NCBI GenBank assembly: GCA_030847615.1
Contig: JAUMIR010000003.1
Span: 287,736,265 to 287,800,264 of the forward strand
Reading direction: 5' to 3'
Source of the DNA: Gambelia wislizenii
Taxonomy: Eukaryota; Chordata; Lepidosauria; Squamata; Crotaphytidae
DNA: 64,000 bases
Below the pieces are notes generated by a model. The model saw nothing but the letters and a program-made list of their open reading frames with translations. It was not told where the DNA came from and did not search any database. Both the position numbers and the translations under genes were made by a program. This document shows positions 45,330 through 57,151 of the stretch, piece after piece (positions within the stretch are counted from its first letter, which is position 1; each line of letters starts with the position of its first letter).

Positions 45330-45515
45330 ATAATGTGCTGGATTTTTATTTGTGATGGTGGTTTTAATTTGTTTTAACTGGTTTTAATTTTATGATGCTT
45401 TAATGGTATTTTAAGTTTTGTATGCTATTAATTTTTAACTATGTTTGTTTTAACTTTTGTAAGCCACCTTGAGTCCCAAACTGGGACAAAGGTGGGAAAT
45501 GAATGAATGAATACA
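45330..45515 (+). repeat. L2-type LINE 3' end
   Basis: T-rich lead, TTTTGTAAGCCACCTTGAGT, CAAAGGTGGGAAATGAATGA and ATGA repeats. Lies about 130 bases before ADAMTS5 exon 3. Confidence 0.65.
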
Positions 45516-45640
45516 CAACAATCTAAAGAGGTGGGGAAATGTTTTCATTTTCAATTCTAGTTTGCGATGAGACCTTGGTCTTTGAATGCATGTTTTTTTA
45601 AAACAGTAAAATGTTATCCTTTACTATTCTCTTCTTCTAG

Positions 45641-45808
45641 GGCATCTCCTTGGACTTTCCCATGATGATTCCAAATTCTGTGAAGAGAACTTTGGTTCCA
45701 TGGAAGACAAGAGACTTATGTCTTCCATATTAACAAGCATTGATGCTTCTAAACCGTGGTCCAAATGCACATCAGCAACAATAACAGAATTTCTGGATGA
45801 TGGCCATG
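45641..45808 (+). CDS. ADAMTS5: ADAMTS5 exon 3: end of the metalloprotease domain
   Basis: After a CTTCTTCTAG acceptor the frame completes the zinc motif: GHLLGLSHDD supplies the second and third histidines of HExxHxxGxxHD. KRLMSSIL contains the methionine of the Met-turn, expected in metzincins some 20 residues after the zinc motif. The exon ends in ITEFLDDGHG with donor GTATGT at 45809. Phase 1 in and out, 168 bp. A serine-rich stretch with KFC and SKC cysteines fits the C-terminal subdomain of the catalytic fold. All catalytic residues expected here are present, so the enzyme should be active as far as these exons show. Confidence 0.95.
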
Positions 45809-45999
45809 GTATGTATGGAGATCTTGGCATTGAATATCTTGTCAAATTGTGTGTATTTCTACATGCTTTAAAAACAATTGTAATACTTTATTTTTAAATA
45901 GAAGACTTGCATTTTTTATCTAATAAGAACTGAAGTTGCTTTGATTTATTCTTTATACTGCTATGATAATTATGGGAACCACTTCATTATCTGGCTCCC

Positions 46000-46860
46000 A
46001 GTATTTTATATTATTTATTTTATTTATTTATTTCACTTGTATGTCACTTTTCTCCCAAGATGGGACCCAAGGCAGCTTCTATAAAACAACACATTAAAAA
46101 AATACAATATATACAATTAAAATATTATAAAATCAAATTAAAACATATAAAATTTTAAACATACAGGATAAAAAAGTCCTGCTGATTATATGCTCAAAGC
46201 CTGCTTGAAAAGAAAAGCCTTTGCCTGCTGGTGAAAAGAAACCAGGGTGAGGACCAGCCTAGCCTCCCATGGAAGGGTGTTCCAAAGCGTGGGAGCTGCC
46301 ACTGAGAAGTTTCTCTCTCAATTCCTCACCAAGTGAGCTTGTGATGGAAGTGGGACCAAGAGAAAGCCTCATCCTGATGAACTTAGGGCTCTGGCAGGAT
46401 TGTATTGGGAAATCTGGTCTTTCAAATAGTCTTTAGGGCTTTATAGGTCATAACCATCACTTTGAATTATGCTAACTAACTGGTAGCCAGTGAAGCTGTT
46501 TTAACAAAGGAGTTACATGCTCCATGTAACTGTCCCCAGTCAGCATTCTGGCCTCAGCATTCTGGACTTGCTGAAGTTTCTGAACAGTTTCCAAAGGCAG
46601 CCCCACATAGAGTGCATTATAGCAATCCAAACAAGATGTAATCAAGGCATGTGTCACCATTGCCAGATCTGACATCTCAAGGAACAGGTGCAGCTGGCAC
46701 ATGAGTTTAAGCTGTGCAAATGCACTCCTGGCCACTGCTGAAACCTGGGCATCCAGGCTCAGAGTAGAATCCAGGAGAAGTTTCCATTTGTTTGCCCTCA
46801 TCCAATCCATTACTGACAACAGACACTGGTTCAGAACCAAGACAGCTTCCTTAGAATCAT
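46000..46860 (-). mobile_element. L2-type LINE fragment
   Basis: The minus-strand frame 46840–46472 reads LSLDAQVSAVARSAFAQLKL, then TSCLDCYNALYVGLPLETVQ and LKQLHWLPVS, which is the C-terminal part of L2/CR1-type ORF2. Left of it lies the 3' non-coding part with TTTGCCTGCTGGTGAAAAG and GGGTGTTCCAAAGCGTGGGA, ending in a TTTA repeat. Degraded and 5'-truncated. Confidence 0.8.
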
Positions 46861-49382
46861 ACTAAATGGAACACTGCTGTGCCCTTAATATTCTATGGCT
46901 GCTGTCTAGTCAGGAATAAGACAAGCAGCATGAATCAGGTTTGGGCTCAAGGAGTGAGTCTGTGGGGGAGGATCTGGGAACATACTCTGCATACCCCAAT
47001 ACAGATGTTAAGCAATGCTGAGGACAAAATAGTACCTTGTGGAACCCCAAAATTCAATTGTTAGGCCCAAAGCACAGTTAATCTCTGGAACCCATGCTAT
47101 AAATAAGAGCTGAACCTCCATAAACCTCCAACTGCCTTAGCAATAATAGTAAATAATAATAAAAGCAGTAACCGATTATGAGTAAATGATGATGCTTTAC
47201 AATCCAAATTCAATTCACTGTAGTAACAATCCTGTGAATTCTTCCACTGTGGCAAGAATCATATTGGTGGCATATATCATCAGCATTACCTTTATCCCAG
47301 TTTCACTTTTTAGGATGTTACACAAGGGCAATACCCTGATTATGCCTGCACAAGTGGAATTTTGCCAGCATAACCATTACACAAGCAGTTTCACATTGTA
47401 CTGTTAAAGTGTTGCATAAATGTGTCCCACACTGCACTTTGATCAATGTCCTGTTGACCATTGCACATTGTGAGTGTGAAATTGGCATGATGTGAGTTGC
47501 ATGGCTGGTTGCACAATAGTGTAGTCCAGTTTTATAGGCAGTATTCCATGTGTACATCTTAGCTACACTTCCATAAACTTATATCATGCAAACCCCTATT
47601 GGATCTTGGCCTGTTATCACCAGTTGACAGGTGAAGAACTGAAAGTAATTTGACCAAGGCTACCTACCCAGCATACTAGATGCTGAAGTGAAGATTTTAA
47701 CCCAGGGTGTCTAACCTGTTGAACAGATGGCTTCAAAGAGCCATCATTTAATTTATTTCACTAATATTAGTATTTCAGTATTCTATTTGACTTCCCCTGA
47801 ACAAAAACAAAACGTTCTTAATTTTCTGAACATTTTCTGAAGAGCTGCAGTGCTCCTAAAGCACTAGCAGCTCTTAAACAGCCATTTCAAATTCCAGAAT
47901 GCTGAGATAAAAATGACCTAACTGAACGAATAGATCCAGTTGTTATGGCAACTGAAATACTTATGGTTGATAAACATACTGTATGCTGAACTTGTAAAAA
48001 GCAACATTGTGTGGGATGGTTTTTTTCAGTGTTGTATGAAATCAGGTTATAGCGCAGAGATAATTACCTTGAACTTCCTGCTTTTTTATTAAGCAGTTAT
48101 TGAAAAGCTATTGTTGTGTTTTCCCATACTATCTCTATGTTGGTTTAGTATTGACTTAAACATACTATTGTTCAGTTATTCTGAGTTATACCAGCTGGAC
48201 ACAGATAAGATAGCTGTGAAATCTTTTCTTTATTCCATTTATTTCTTGTCTTTCTCTCCAAAATGGGTCTCAAAGCAGCTCATATTAAGATTGATTAGAA
48301 AGAGAGAGAGTGCACAAAAGAAGTTCAAATATGAAAACACAAATGTAAGATGCAACTTAACACACACCAATAATGAAAGTGCAGCATCAGCTAAAAGCCC
48401 CTTACTCAGCAACTAGTTGGTTGCCAAAAACTTGACAGAATAAAAAGACATTTGCCTCCTAGCAGAGGAAAAACAGGAAAAGGGACTATATTTATAATGC
48501 TAGTGTAGCTCTAAAACATAGCTACAAATAGGAACTGATGATAGCATGGCAACTTCACTATACCGCTGTAATTTAAGAACAAAATAAATGATAGGCCAGT
48601 GTGATTAGAATGGCATAAAATGAAGAAATAGGCAGACATGAGAGCCTACTGGGAAAGGATCAGAGGACCAGGCAGCTTTTAGTCTAAATCCAAACATTCC
48701 CGAAGGATTGATTTCTGCCTCCCCTGCTGGTGTTAAGGTACACCACCAAAATAAGTCTTTTAACAAAATACACAACCATAAGTATTAATGGGGAGTCAAG
48801 GGAACTGCCCATCATGCCATTCTCCCACCATCATATTGGATAATAATAGAAATCAATGGGAAGCCCAGGACAGCTGCCCCTCATGTCACCCCCTCTTTGA
48901 ACGATAATGAGGAACTAATCATAGTCTATCAAAAGATTATGGACTCCAAAAAGGGAATAGGTTTAGGATTGTGCAGACCCCATTGTATCTCTGTAGCCAG
49001 GAGTACACAAGTGGGTGTTTTGGTGATAGAGAACTGAGTCAAAGGACACTTATCTGGTGCACAAACAGCACAAGGCTTGGGAGGATGAGAGGATATGTGG
49101 TTTGGCTCCTGGAAGAGTATGAAAGCCTCATCATGTGGATCTTCTATTTGCTGTTCTGTGTGTGTGTGGTTAATGATGCTTTGTAGAGTGGGATTCTTGA
49201 GTTCTAGTCCTGCTTCTTCATCTCTCTCCCAAAGTTATTTGTTGATATTTTTGAACTTCCAAAAGGAACATTTGGACCAGAATCCTATTGGTGACTTTAT
49301 GCTGAAAGGGTGGTATAGACACTTTTCCTGGCTTTAGTATAAGGAGCTACTTACATAACAGTTTTATAACATTCCAGTATTG

Positions 49383-49580
49383 TTGTTGTGTGCCTTCAAG
49401 TCATTTCCATCTTATAGTGACCCTAAGGCAAACCTATTATGGGATTTCTTTTGGCAAGTTTTGTACAGAAGAGGTATGCCTTTGCCTTCCTCTGAAGCTG
49501 AGAGAGTGTGACTTTTCCAGGGGCACCCAGGAATTCAAACCCTGGTCTCCAGAGTCAGAGTCTAATGCTCAACCTGGCTT
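49383..49580 (-). mobile_element. tRNA-derived SINE
   Basis: GTTGTTGTGTGCCTTCAAGT at the left, TAGTGACCCTAAGGCAAACC, TTGCCTTCCTCTGAAGCTGA, and the reversed B-box AATTCAAACCCTGGTCTCC. Same family as 8843. Confidence 0.75.
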
Positions 49581-51099
49581 TCTATTCTAATGTTGCCTTG
49601 ACAGAAATTGGAAGCAAGAGCTGAGGCCTATTATCTTGAACTCCCCACCCACCCACAGCAATGGAGCATAAAGGAATGGTCACGGAAGTAGCAACTAGCT
49701 CTTTAATTCAGGAGGTTTAAGTGTCCTCCTGTATAGTGCCTGTAATATGAGAAAATGTATTGGAGTATCATATAGTGCAACTGAAAAATTGCTTGCCTGG
49801 ATAACATGGCTGAAATGTCCATAGCAAGAGGCAAGCTTCCCCACATTTTCCTGAAGTAGCTCTGTAGACATTAATTTTGAATAATTCTATTTGCAGTTAA
49901 TACACAGCCTTTATGATTGTTTGTGGCCACCAGCTGTCTTCTGGGCAGCTCCTCCAGCCCTGACATAGGCCACCTTGAGCATTTCTCAGCCTGCAGGTGT
50001 AGCAAATGCCAAATTGCTAAATAGCTGGTTTATTTTTCTGTTTATTGTTAGAATAAACAATGTGGTGAGTAAATGTTGAGGGTCGCTTGCTAAGCTACCA
50101 AAAATACCATTTTAACCCATTAACTGGAACTGAAAATCAATAAGAAAACTTGTGTATAATTTCTAAATGTGTTTGTCCGAGAGCTGAGGAAAGATGTTTT
50201 TGGAAAAAAGAAGTCAGGTCTCAAATGTAATCTTTACTTAACAGAAACCCAATATGAAGTTGGACATGTTGCACTCCATGTGTATTGTCCAGAGGTTTTG
50301 CATGTACATGCCTAGAAAAGATGAAAAACAATCAAATCTTGATGAATAAACTCCTTGGATTTTTAAAAAATTTAATAATTTTAATTTTAACAGGGATCTT
50401 GTAGGGTAAAAGTAAGGACTTTAGCAGCCCCATGGTGTCTGCCTTGCTCTTTCTTTACTTTGAATTAGGGTTATGTCACTGTCTCATAGTATGTTTGTTT
50501 ATATCCACAAGAAACTGTTTTTGTGAGCATATGGTCACTAAACGTACATGTCACATACAGGCATATGTAATCTCCTACATATAAGCCTTGCAAGCATTTG
50601 CTAGCAACATGCAAAGAGGACAGCAGAGTTACTCATGAAAGCCCAGTCCTACTGTACCTATCCCCATGCTCTCAACCTTCATTCTTTTAATGTACCCAGG
50701 TATGCAAGTCCCACTTGTTTCATCCCTGTCCCTCCACTGCCTTGAGCTTGGAAGGTCTAAAGAAGGCTTGTAAGTGAGTTTGCTGAATGTACTTATGACT
50801 GTCTCTGCAATCAACACTCTACAGTTCCGGGGAGGATTTTACATAATGCTCAGCCAAACTTACATACAGTCTCCCTTAAGACTTTCTGACTTTCCTTGGA
50901 AAAGGTTAGGAACAGAACAGGTAGGACTGGGGCATATGGAGGCATTGGGCTGTGTGTCAGGCATATGCCCCCATACCTCCTGCACACCTTACCTCTCACT
51001 CAACCACAAATGTGAACATGTACATACATTCTTCAAATGTTCTCATAGGCTATAGCTTTGTATAGGCCTATCTGGGCAAAAAGCTAGTTATTTAGGTCA

Positions 51100-52250
51100 A
51101 GAAGTCTTGGTGAAAGGAAAAGGTCAAATATGCTGGCACAGAAGGGAAAGTGTGAGTATACTGGATACCCTAATGCATGATGCAATGGGACAGAGACAAG
51201 GAGACCATCCCTCTTGGTACTAATTGACTTCTCAGCAGCTTTTTATACCACTACTCAGAGTGGTATATTGGATTAACTCTGTAGTTTGGGTGTTTGAGGC
51301 ACAGCGATAATGGCAGTTCTTCTCCTACCAGCAACATTGGTTTTAGAAAGTAAGCACTGTAGATTGTGTTCCACCTGCAGCATTTGAATTACAAGAGTCC
51401 ATCTTACCCTCTATGTCTGGTCTCAATAATCAGCTAGATGTGAGCTAATAAATGGAGGCTAAATCCTGAGAAGTTGGAGGACTGAGTAGGTGGTTCTCAT
51501 GTCCTAAAATTAGGTTTTACTCTCTTCTAGTTATGAATGTACTCCCTTTGAAAGAGCAGGTGCATAGTTTGGGAGTGCTCTTGATCTAGCTCTCTCATTT
51601 GAAGTTTAGGCAGCCTCAGTGGGTAGAGTACCTTTTACCAACTACGGCTGGTTCACCAGCTGTTACCATTCCTTGTTGGGGGAATTGGCTTGTCATGTAC
51701 TTCTTTGAATTGATTACTATAAAGCATTTTATGTAGGGCTGCGCTTGAAGTTGTTTTGGCAGAAGTAGCTAGTACAAGATGTGATGGCTAGAATTATAAT
51801 TTTGAAATGGAGGCATTATAGTGATTCTGAAGGGGCTGCACTGGCAATCTTCAGAGCCCAACTCAAGGTGCTGTTGCTTACCTTTAAAGCCATAAATGTC
51901 ATAGGTTTAAGTACGTGCAAGAGCCTCTCTCCCAGTACTTGCCTGCCTTTGACTTATGATTATTGGGCCAAGAGAGTCTTGTCCAAATAGCTTGACTACA
52001 TTATGTGACAAAATGAGAGAGAACCTTCTCTACTTTGGCACCCCATTTATGAAAGACCTTCCCCTTGGAAATTTGACTAATACTGTCATTGCAATTGTTT
52101 TGTCACCAACTCAGGCCCTTTTGTTGCAGCCAGGCATTTCACTTGATCAGTGTGATTTGCTAGTTCTCTGTTATTTTCTGTTTTTTTTTCCCCCTCATTA
52201 TGATGATGTTTCAGTGTTCCTGTTGTACCACATACGATTATAATCATATT
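51100..52250 (+). mobile_element. L2-type LINE fragment (RT to C-terminus)
   Basis: Broken plus-strand frames read an RT motif A remnant (LTSQQLFIP, expected LIDFSAAF), then EQVHSLGVLLDLALSFE, IDYYKAFYVGL and FRAQLKVLLLTFKAINV. The order matches L2 ORF2. Many stops; old. Confidence 0.7.
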
Positions 52251-52496
52251 CCTGTACAGTACTCTGATTTCCAGAAAAATTAAGGGCCATTTTAAAATAC
52301 TGTAATAAAGAAGTGTTTTGATAACTATTTTTTCTTGTAATATAGGGTTTAAAAATAACATTTGGATGCATTTCTCATTCTACTATTAATTCAACTCTTG
52401 ACTATTAATTTGCATATTCATCATAGATGAAATGGTCTTAAAATTCCAATTTACTTGATCACCAGTTGTCATTTCTGCCTTAAAGAATTGCAGTAC

Positions 52497-52524
<28 letters not shown>
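52497..52524. repeat. (GT)n microsatellite
   Basis: Fourteen uninterrupted GT units. Confidence 0.95.
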
Positions 52525-52528
<4 letters not shown>

Positions 52529-54615
52529 TCCCCCTTCCACCCAGGAGGCTGTCTGTTCCATATTCAGTCAACATTTGAATATGCAAACAAAAGCAGTGCT
52601 GGGATGATGTCATCAAAGAAATGGAGGTCATTCAAGAAGTGATTTTCATATTTTGTGTCCAAATATCTTTGTAACAAAAGGCACACTGCCACCTTTTCTT
52701 ATAAAGCTGGAAGCAGGACACAGTGTAACCTAGATCTTCAGCATTTACTTATGGAGAAGGAATCGACCTTTAACTTTCTTGTAAAGCTTGTAGCATGGAG
52801 AACTTGCTAGGCAAGTGAGTAAGACCATTTCTGTGGCTAGGCATGATAATTTATCCAGGCTTCTAAATCAAGTGTTTTTTATTAAACAACTTAGACAGTT
52901 TAGCAGAAAACCAGTGGTTTTTCTGGCTAATGCTCACAATGATACAAATTCATTACCACAACAAACAAAGTATGTTTAGCTGAAGTGCAGCCACACAAGA
53001 CTGCTCTAGAAGGGGGAGCAGCAGAGACCTCCCCAGACAAATGAAATGAAGGGGGCTTTTTGTTTGCTTTTTTAATGTGCATTGTGCCCTGTTTTTATGA
53101 TCTGTTCCAGGAAGGGTTGTGCAACTGGCACAGGGAAGATCAAGCATCCAGTCAGAAAGGGCCCTGAGCTTTGAATGTTTGGCACAGTACATACAGATGG
53201 CAATGCTTAGCACCTTCTCTAACCCACTGGAAGTTACACTTTCTGAGGTGTAAAACTGTGTAAAACTGAGGTGTCTCTTTTTCCCCTCTTGCCAGATGCT
53301 TCCTGTGTATGTTCAGGTATGCTCAGCTCACATGCCTTTGTTGCTGCCTTCTCTCTGTCAGAGGCTTTCAGCTTTGGTTTTTTTCATCACAAGCCCTAGT
53401 ATTTTTGGAGGACACCTACATCTGGAAACACAAACAAAAGTGGCATCCCCGGGACTGTTGCCTCAATTCTCCTCTATGCCTATTCAGAAACTTATCCATG
53501 ATTCATAAAACAATTGCCAGTGTTATTCCATACTATCTTTCTCAATCAGAAGGAGACATTTAATAAGTACTGGGCTCTTTTGTTGTTGTTAGCATTTTCA
53601 GATAGGAAAGTTGAGTGTCTGTTTGGTCTTAAGGCTATCAGCCAATAAATGAAATTTTAGTCAGTTTATGAGCTTCTCCCAGCTAATCAATTGATTAGGT
53701 ATGCAGGCATTTGTGTACAAGTAGAAACAAAAGTTCTGAAGAAACTGTTGTTTTTATATGATGTACACAGATGTGTCAGGAAATATCATCTGACCAAACT
53801 ACAGGTGACCTTAACAGCATAGCTCTGCTCCAGAGAGATTCATGTCATGTGTACTGTATGGTTGGAGTGTTATCCTGTAGTCCTATAGCCTGGGTTTAAG
53901 CTGTGGCTTACCTCTGTTCCCGTTTCCTATTAGCAGCGTGACACCTAGAATGTCATTTTCTCCAGGAAGTGCTAACCACTTGATTTCCCGTCACTTGGGG
54001 CCCAGGTGACAATTTAAGTTTGCCATTGCATTGTTCTCTCCTACTGAGCTGCCAGCCACATCATTATGTATCTTCCCAAGAGCTTTCATTGCTAGTGTTA
54101 GCTTTGTCTTATGCTTGTGGCATCTTCCATTCTTCCTTTCAAATTTCTTGTCCCACTTGCAACAGGACTCAAGTCTTTTTCCTGAGGTCACCTGCTCCCT
54201 CCCAGCTATGGGACTTACTAAAGGTCCATTGTGTGATGGATATTGTTGGCTATGTGGGGATTAAAACAACCTGTGGAAAAACTCGGGAATTTCCAAGTCA
54301 CTATGCCATAGGTGCCTTTGCCAATTATACCACATTCTGCAGATTCTTGCTGGCAACCTGAATGTGAGTGTTGTGTTAGAGATTGGGTTGGAAAGCATCA
54401 TCATGGTGTTATGACTGCCGGTGTGTTTTGAACTCTATGGCTGATCTTTGTGAGTGGAAGCTGGCCATAGAGTTTCTAAGGATGTTGTGAGTATTTCTAT
54501 GCTCTGCTGTTTATTTTGCTTCTAGGACTGTACAGAACCACAATTGTGTTATGCTACTGTTAGCCATAGTGTCATCCTGACATAGTGGAGCATTGAATCT
54601 CTGTATAAACATGCA

Positions 54616-54838
54616 GTTGTTGTTGTTGTTGTTGTTGTGTGCCTTCAAGTCATTTGAGATTTATGGTGACCCTATCATGGGTTTTCATGACAAGATTTCT
54701 TCAGAGGGTCTTCCTCTGAGGTTGGGAGATTGTGACTTGCCCAAGGTCACCCAGTGAGTTTCCATGGCTCAGTGGTGATTCAAACCCAGGTCTCCAGAGT
54801 CTTAGTCCAATGCTCCAACAACTACACCACACTGTCTC
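54616..54838 (-). mobile_element. tRNA-derived SINE, nearly complete
   Basis: (GTT)n tail at 54616, GTGTGCCTTCAAGTCATTTG, TTGCCCAAGGTCACCCAGTG, the reversed B-box GATTCAAACCCAGGTCTCC and the reversed A-box ACAACTACACCACACTG. This is the best preserved copy in the window along with 8843. Confidence 0.82.
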
Positions 54839-55032
54839 TGTATAAACATACCTCTATGCAAACATTGTTACTTTGCCCACAGAAGCCATTTTGTCTCCAT
54901 ACTTTGTTCATGTTCTAAACCTCAGTATAGCACAACAGAGAGAAGTTTTTTATCTCATGTCAAGTAGCAGGGAGACAGATAGTAGTGTATTTTTAAAATG
55001 CAGTGAAACATATAATAGGTAGGAATCAAATA

Positions 55033-55231
55033 CAGTGGGCCTTACAGTGAGGTTTGGTTCCAGGACTCCCCATGTATACTAAAATTTATGGATGCTCAAG
55101 TTCCATTATATAAAATGGTGTCCCTTATATAAAATGCCAAAATCAAAGTTTGCATTTTCAATTTTTAAAAAATATTTTCAAACTGTGGTTGGTCGACTCC
55201 ATGGATGCAAAATCCATACAGAAGCTGACTG
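55033..55231. mobile_element. TA-flanked Tigger/MER2-like MITE
   Basis: CAGTGGGCCTTACAGTGAGG at the left and GAAGCTGACTG before TA at the right. TA at 55031–55032 and 55232–55233. Subterminal GGTTCCAGGACTCCCCATG and GACTCCATGGATGCAAAATC are typical of MER2/Tigger-like elements. Confidence 0.65.
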
Positions 55232-56867
55232 TATATCACGGGTAAAAGGTGCTCAGGGTCATCAATGAACAGGTAATGGGGAAAAGGAAAAAAAATATGT
55301 AGAGAAATAAATGATGCCTACATTTTAATTATGAGGGAGAAAGCAATAATTGCAGTAGGTGAGTTCTCTCTTAGGTGAAAGGAGCAATCACTAATTTTCA
55401 TTTAAAAGGTAAGTTTTGAAATATGGCAGCTTGGACTCCTGGTATATTTTTTAAAGTAATGAAGCTGGGAAGAAATTTATGTCCTACTTGCTTTTATGCA
55501 TGATCTAGTGGCATCTGAGACTGTTTGCAGAGGGAGACAGGTTGTGGTAATCTATTTTGGCCCAGAGAAATGAAACTTTACTAAACCACAAGCACCCACA
55601 CAAGGTTCTTATAAGATACTCAGCTTTATAATGGCTATAAACAAGGCTAAAATGAATTCAGGTTGGTTATAGTCTCCTATATTTGCACAGGAGCAAGTTA
55701 CTTAGGTATCTTGGAGTTGGGAGTGACTCTGTTTCCTCTCTCAAGGCTGTTTCCTCTCTCATAGCACCATGCAGGAACAAAATAAAGGTTTGAATAGGCT
55801 TGGGTAAACCTTGAAATATGCAGAAGTAGCAAAAAAAAAATCCTCAGAGGGGAATGCTGCACTCCCTGAAACAAAACAAAACAACCCACTGAGAACTGAA
55901 TATGGCCAGTGGCCACAGAATGCACCTGAGGGGAACAAATGGAAATGAGAGTGGTACTTGAAACTGAATGGCTAGAAATCTGAGCAGCACTACTGTATCC
56001 ACACTGTAACAGTACAGGTTCCACTTGTCTCCTAGAATAGATGTCTCAAGGTAAATCTATGGCTGCTTGGGCTTTTTTATTCAAGAAAGGGGGCACTAGG
56101 TCACTGTTCAACATCACAGATAGCTACATTCTGGTTCATGCCATGTTCTCTCACTTTTCTAAAAGACACAAGATGTTTGTTCTTGGGTCTTGTGGCTTTC
56201 CATGCTTTCCACACTTTCCACATGTGCCCAGTGAAGAGTTGCCATCAATGTTGCCTTTCCTTTGCTGATTCTGTTTTGTTTTGATTTGAAGATTCCTTTT
56301 ACCCCCAAGTTCATTCTGAAATTATTCTGTTGGCTATAGCTCTGTGCCATGCTTTCTCTGGCTCTCATTAATACACTTTACTATTTCAAAAGTGGTCTGC
56401 CTCAAAAAGTTCAAATGACAGCTTTGTTTATTTGGAAATGTCTGTAGGTTCCTTTGATAATCATGGAAGACCCCAGTCACAGAGTGTCTGCAGGTACATG
56501 GAAAAAGAAAACAAGAGAGTTAGTTCCTTCCATGTCCTTCTTTAAAGGTGATGCTGCAAATCATCCCCCGTTATGTAGATAGCAGGGCGAAAACATCTAG
56601 CTCTGATTTACAGTTCTACTTTCTCCATTGAGACTATTCCAAAATAAGGAAATCATGAATTGCAGCCAATTAAGATACAGTCTATTATAAAAGCAAAAAT
56701 TGTGTAACCATCAGTTACAGAGAGTTTTAGACTGTCGTAACAAAAATGCAAGTGTAGAGTGAACAGATGTGGAAAAAGATCTTGATCACTATATCTAGTC
56801 TGAAAGCTTGAGGGCATTGCATGCATCAGAGAGGGGATGTAAATTATCAACTGGTTTGTGCTTTCAG

Positions 56868-57151
56868 GTAACTGTTTACTGGATCAACCACGAAAGCAGA
56901 TCTTGGGGCCTGAGGAACTTCCAGGACAAACATATGATGCCATTCGTCAATGCAAGCTGGCATTTGGGTCTGAGTACACAGTGTGTCCTGGAATGGATGT
57001 GTGCTCCCGTCTGTGGTGTGCGGTTGTTCGTCAAGGTCAGATGGTGTGTTTGACCAAAAAACTCCCTGCTGTGGAGGGGACACCATGTGGAAAAGGAAGG
57101 ATCTGTCTTCATGGGAAATGTGTTGACAAAACAAAGAAAAAATATTATTCG
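56868..57151 (+). CDS. ADAMTS5: ADAMTS5 exon 4: disintegrin-like domain
   Basis: The frame completes the Gly codon and reads GNCLLDQPRKQILGPEELPG, closing the catalytic domain, then the disintegrin-like domain. Eight cysteines follow in AIRQC, YTVC, MDVC, RLWC, QMVC, GTPC, GRIC and HGKC, the number expected for an ADAMTS disintegrin-like domain. In this family the domain has no RGD and helps position aggrecan on the protease. Ends KTKKKYYS with donor GTATGT at 57152. Phase 1 in, phase 0 out, 284 bp. Acceptor is TGTGCTTTCAG. Confidence 0.95.

Larger units (their letters stand above)
23915..45640. other. ADAMTS5: ADAMTS5 intron 2 (21.7 kb)
   Basis: GT donor at 23915–23916 and AG acceptor at 45639–45640. 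It contains most of the MITEs, SINEs and LINE fragments listed separately. Between them, 24691–26490, 26630–28005, 28430–32100, 32580–33190, 33855–34495, 37085–39610 and 43240–44400 show no gene, only AT-rich sequence and short simple repeats. A weak retroelement-tail repeat (AGATCCAGTAGCACCCTTGA) is at 27130–27230. Confidence 0.85.
45809..56867. other. ADAMTS5: ADAMTS5 intron 3 (11.1 kb)
   Basis: Donor GT at 45809 and acceptor AG at 56866–56867. It contains L2 fragments, SINEs, a MITE and a GT microsatellite listed separately. No gene seen in 46865–49380, 49585–51095, 52530–54610 or 55240–56860. A T-rich L2-like tail on the minus strand lies near 48230–48470, and a weak repeat near 47590–47720. 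Confidence 0.85.

Noticed and set aside
47590..47720. MIR-like SINE
   Set aside because: Some words (TGACCAAGGCTACC) fit, but the match is too diverged to support without a search.
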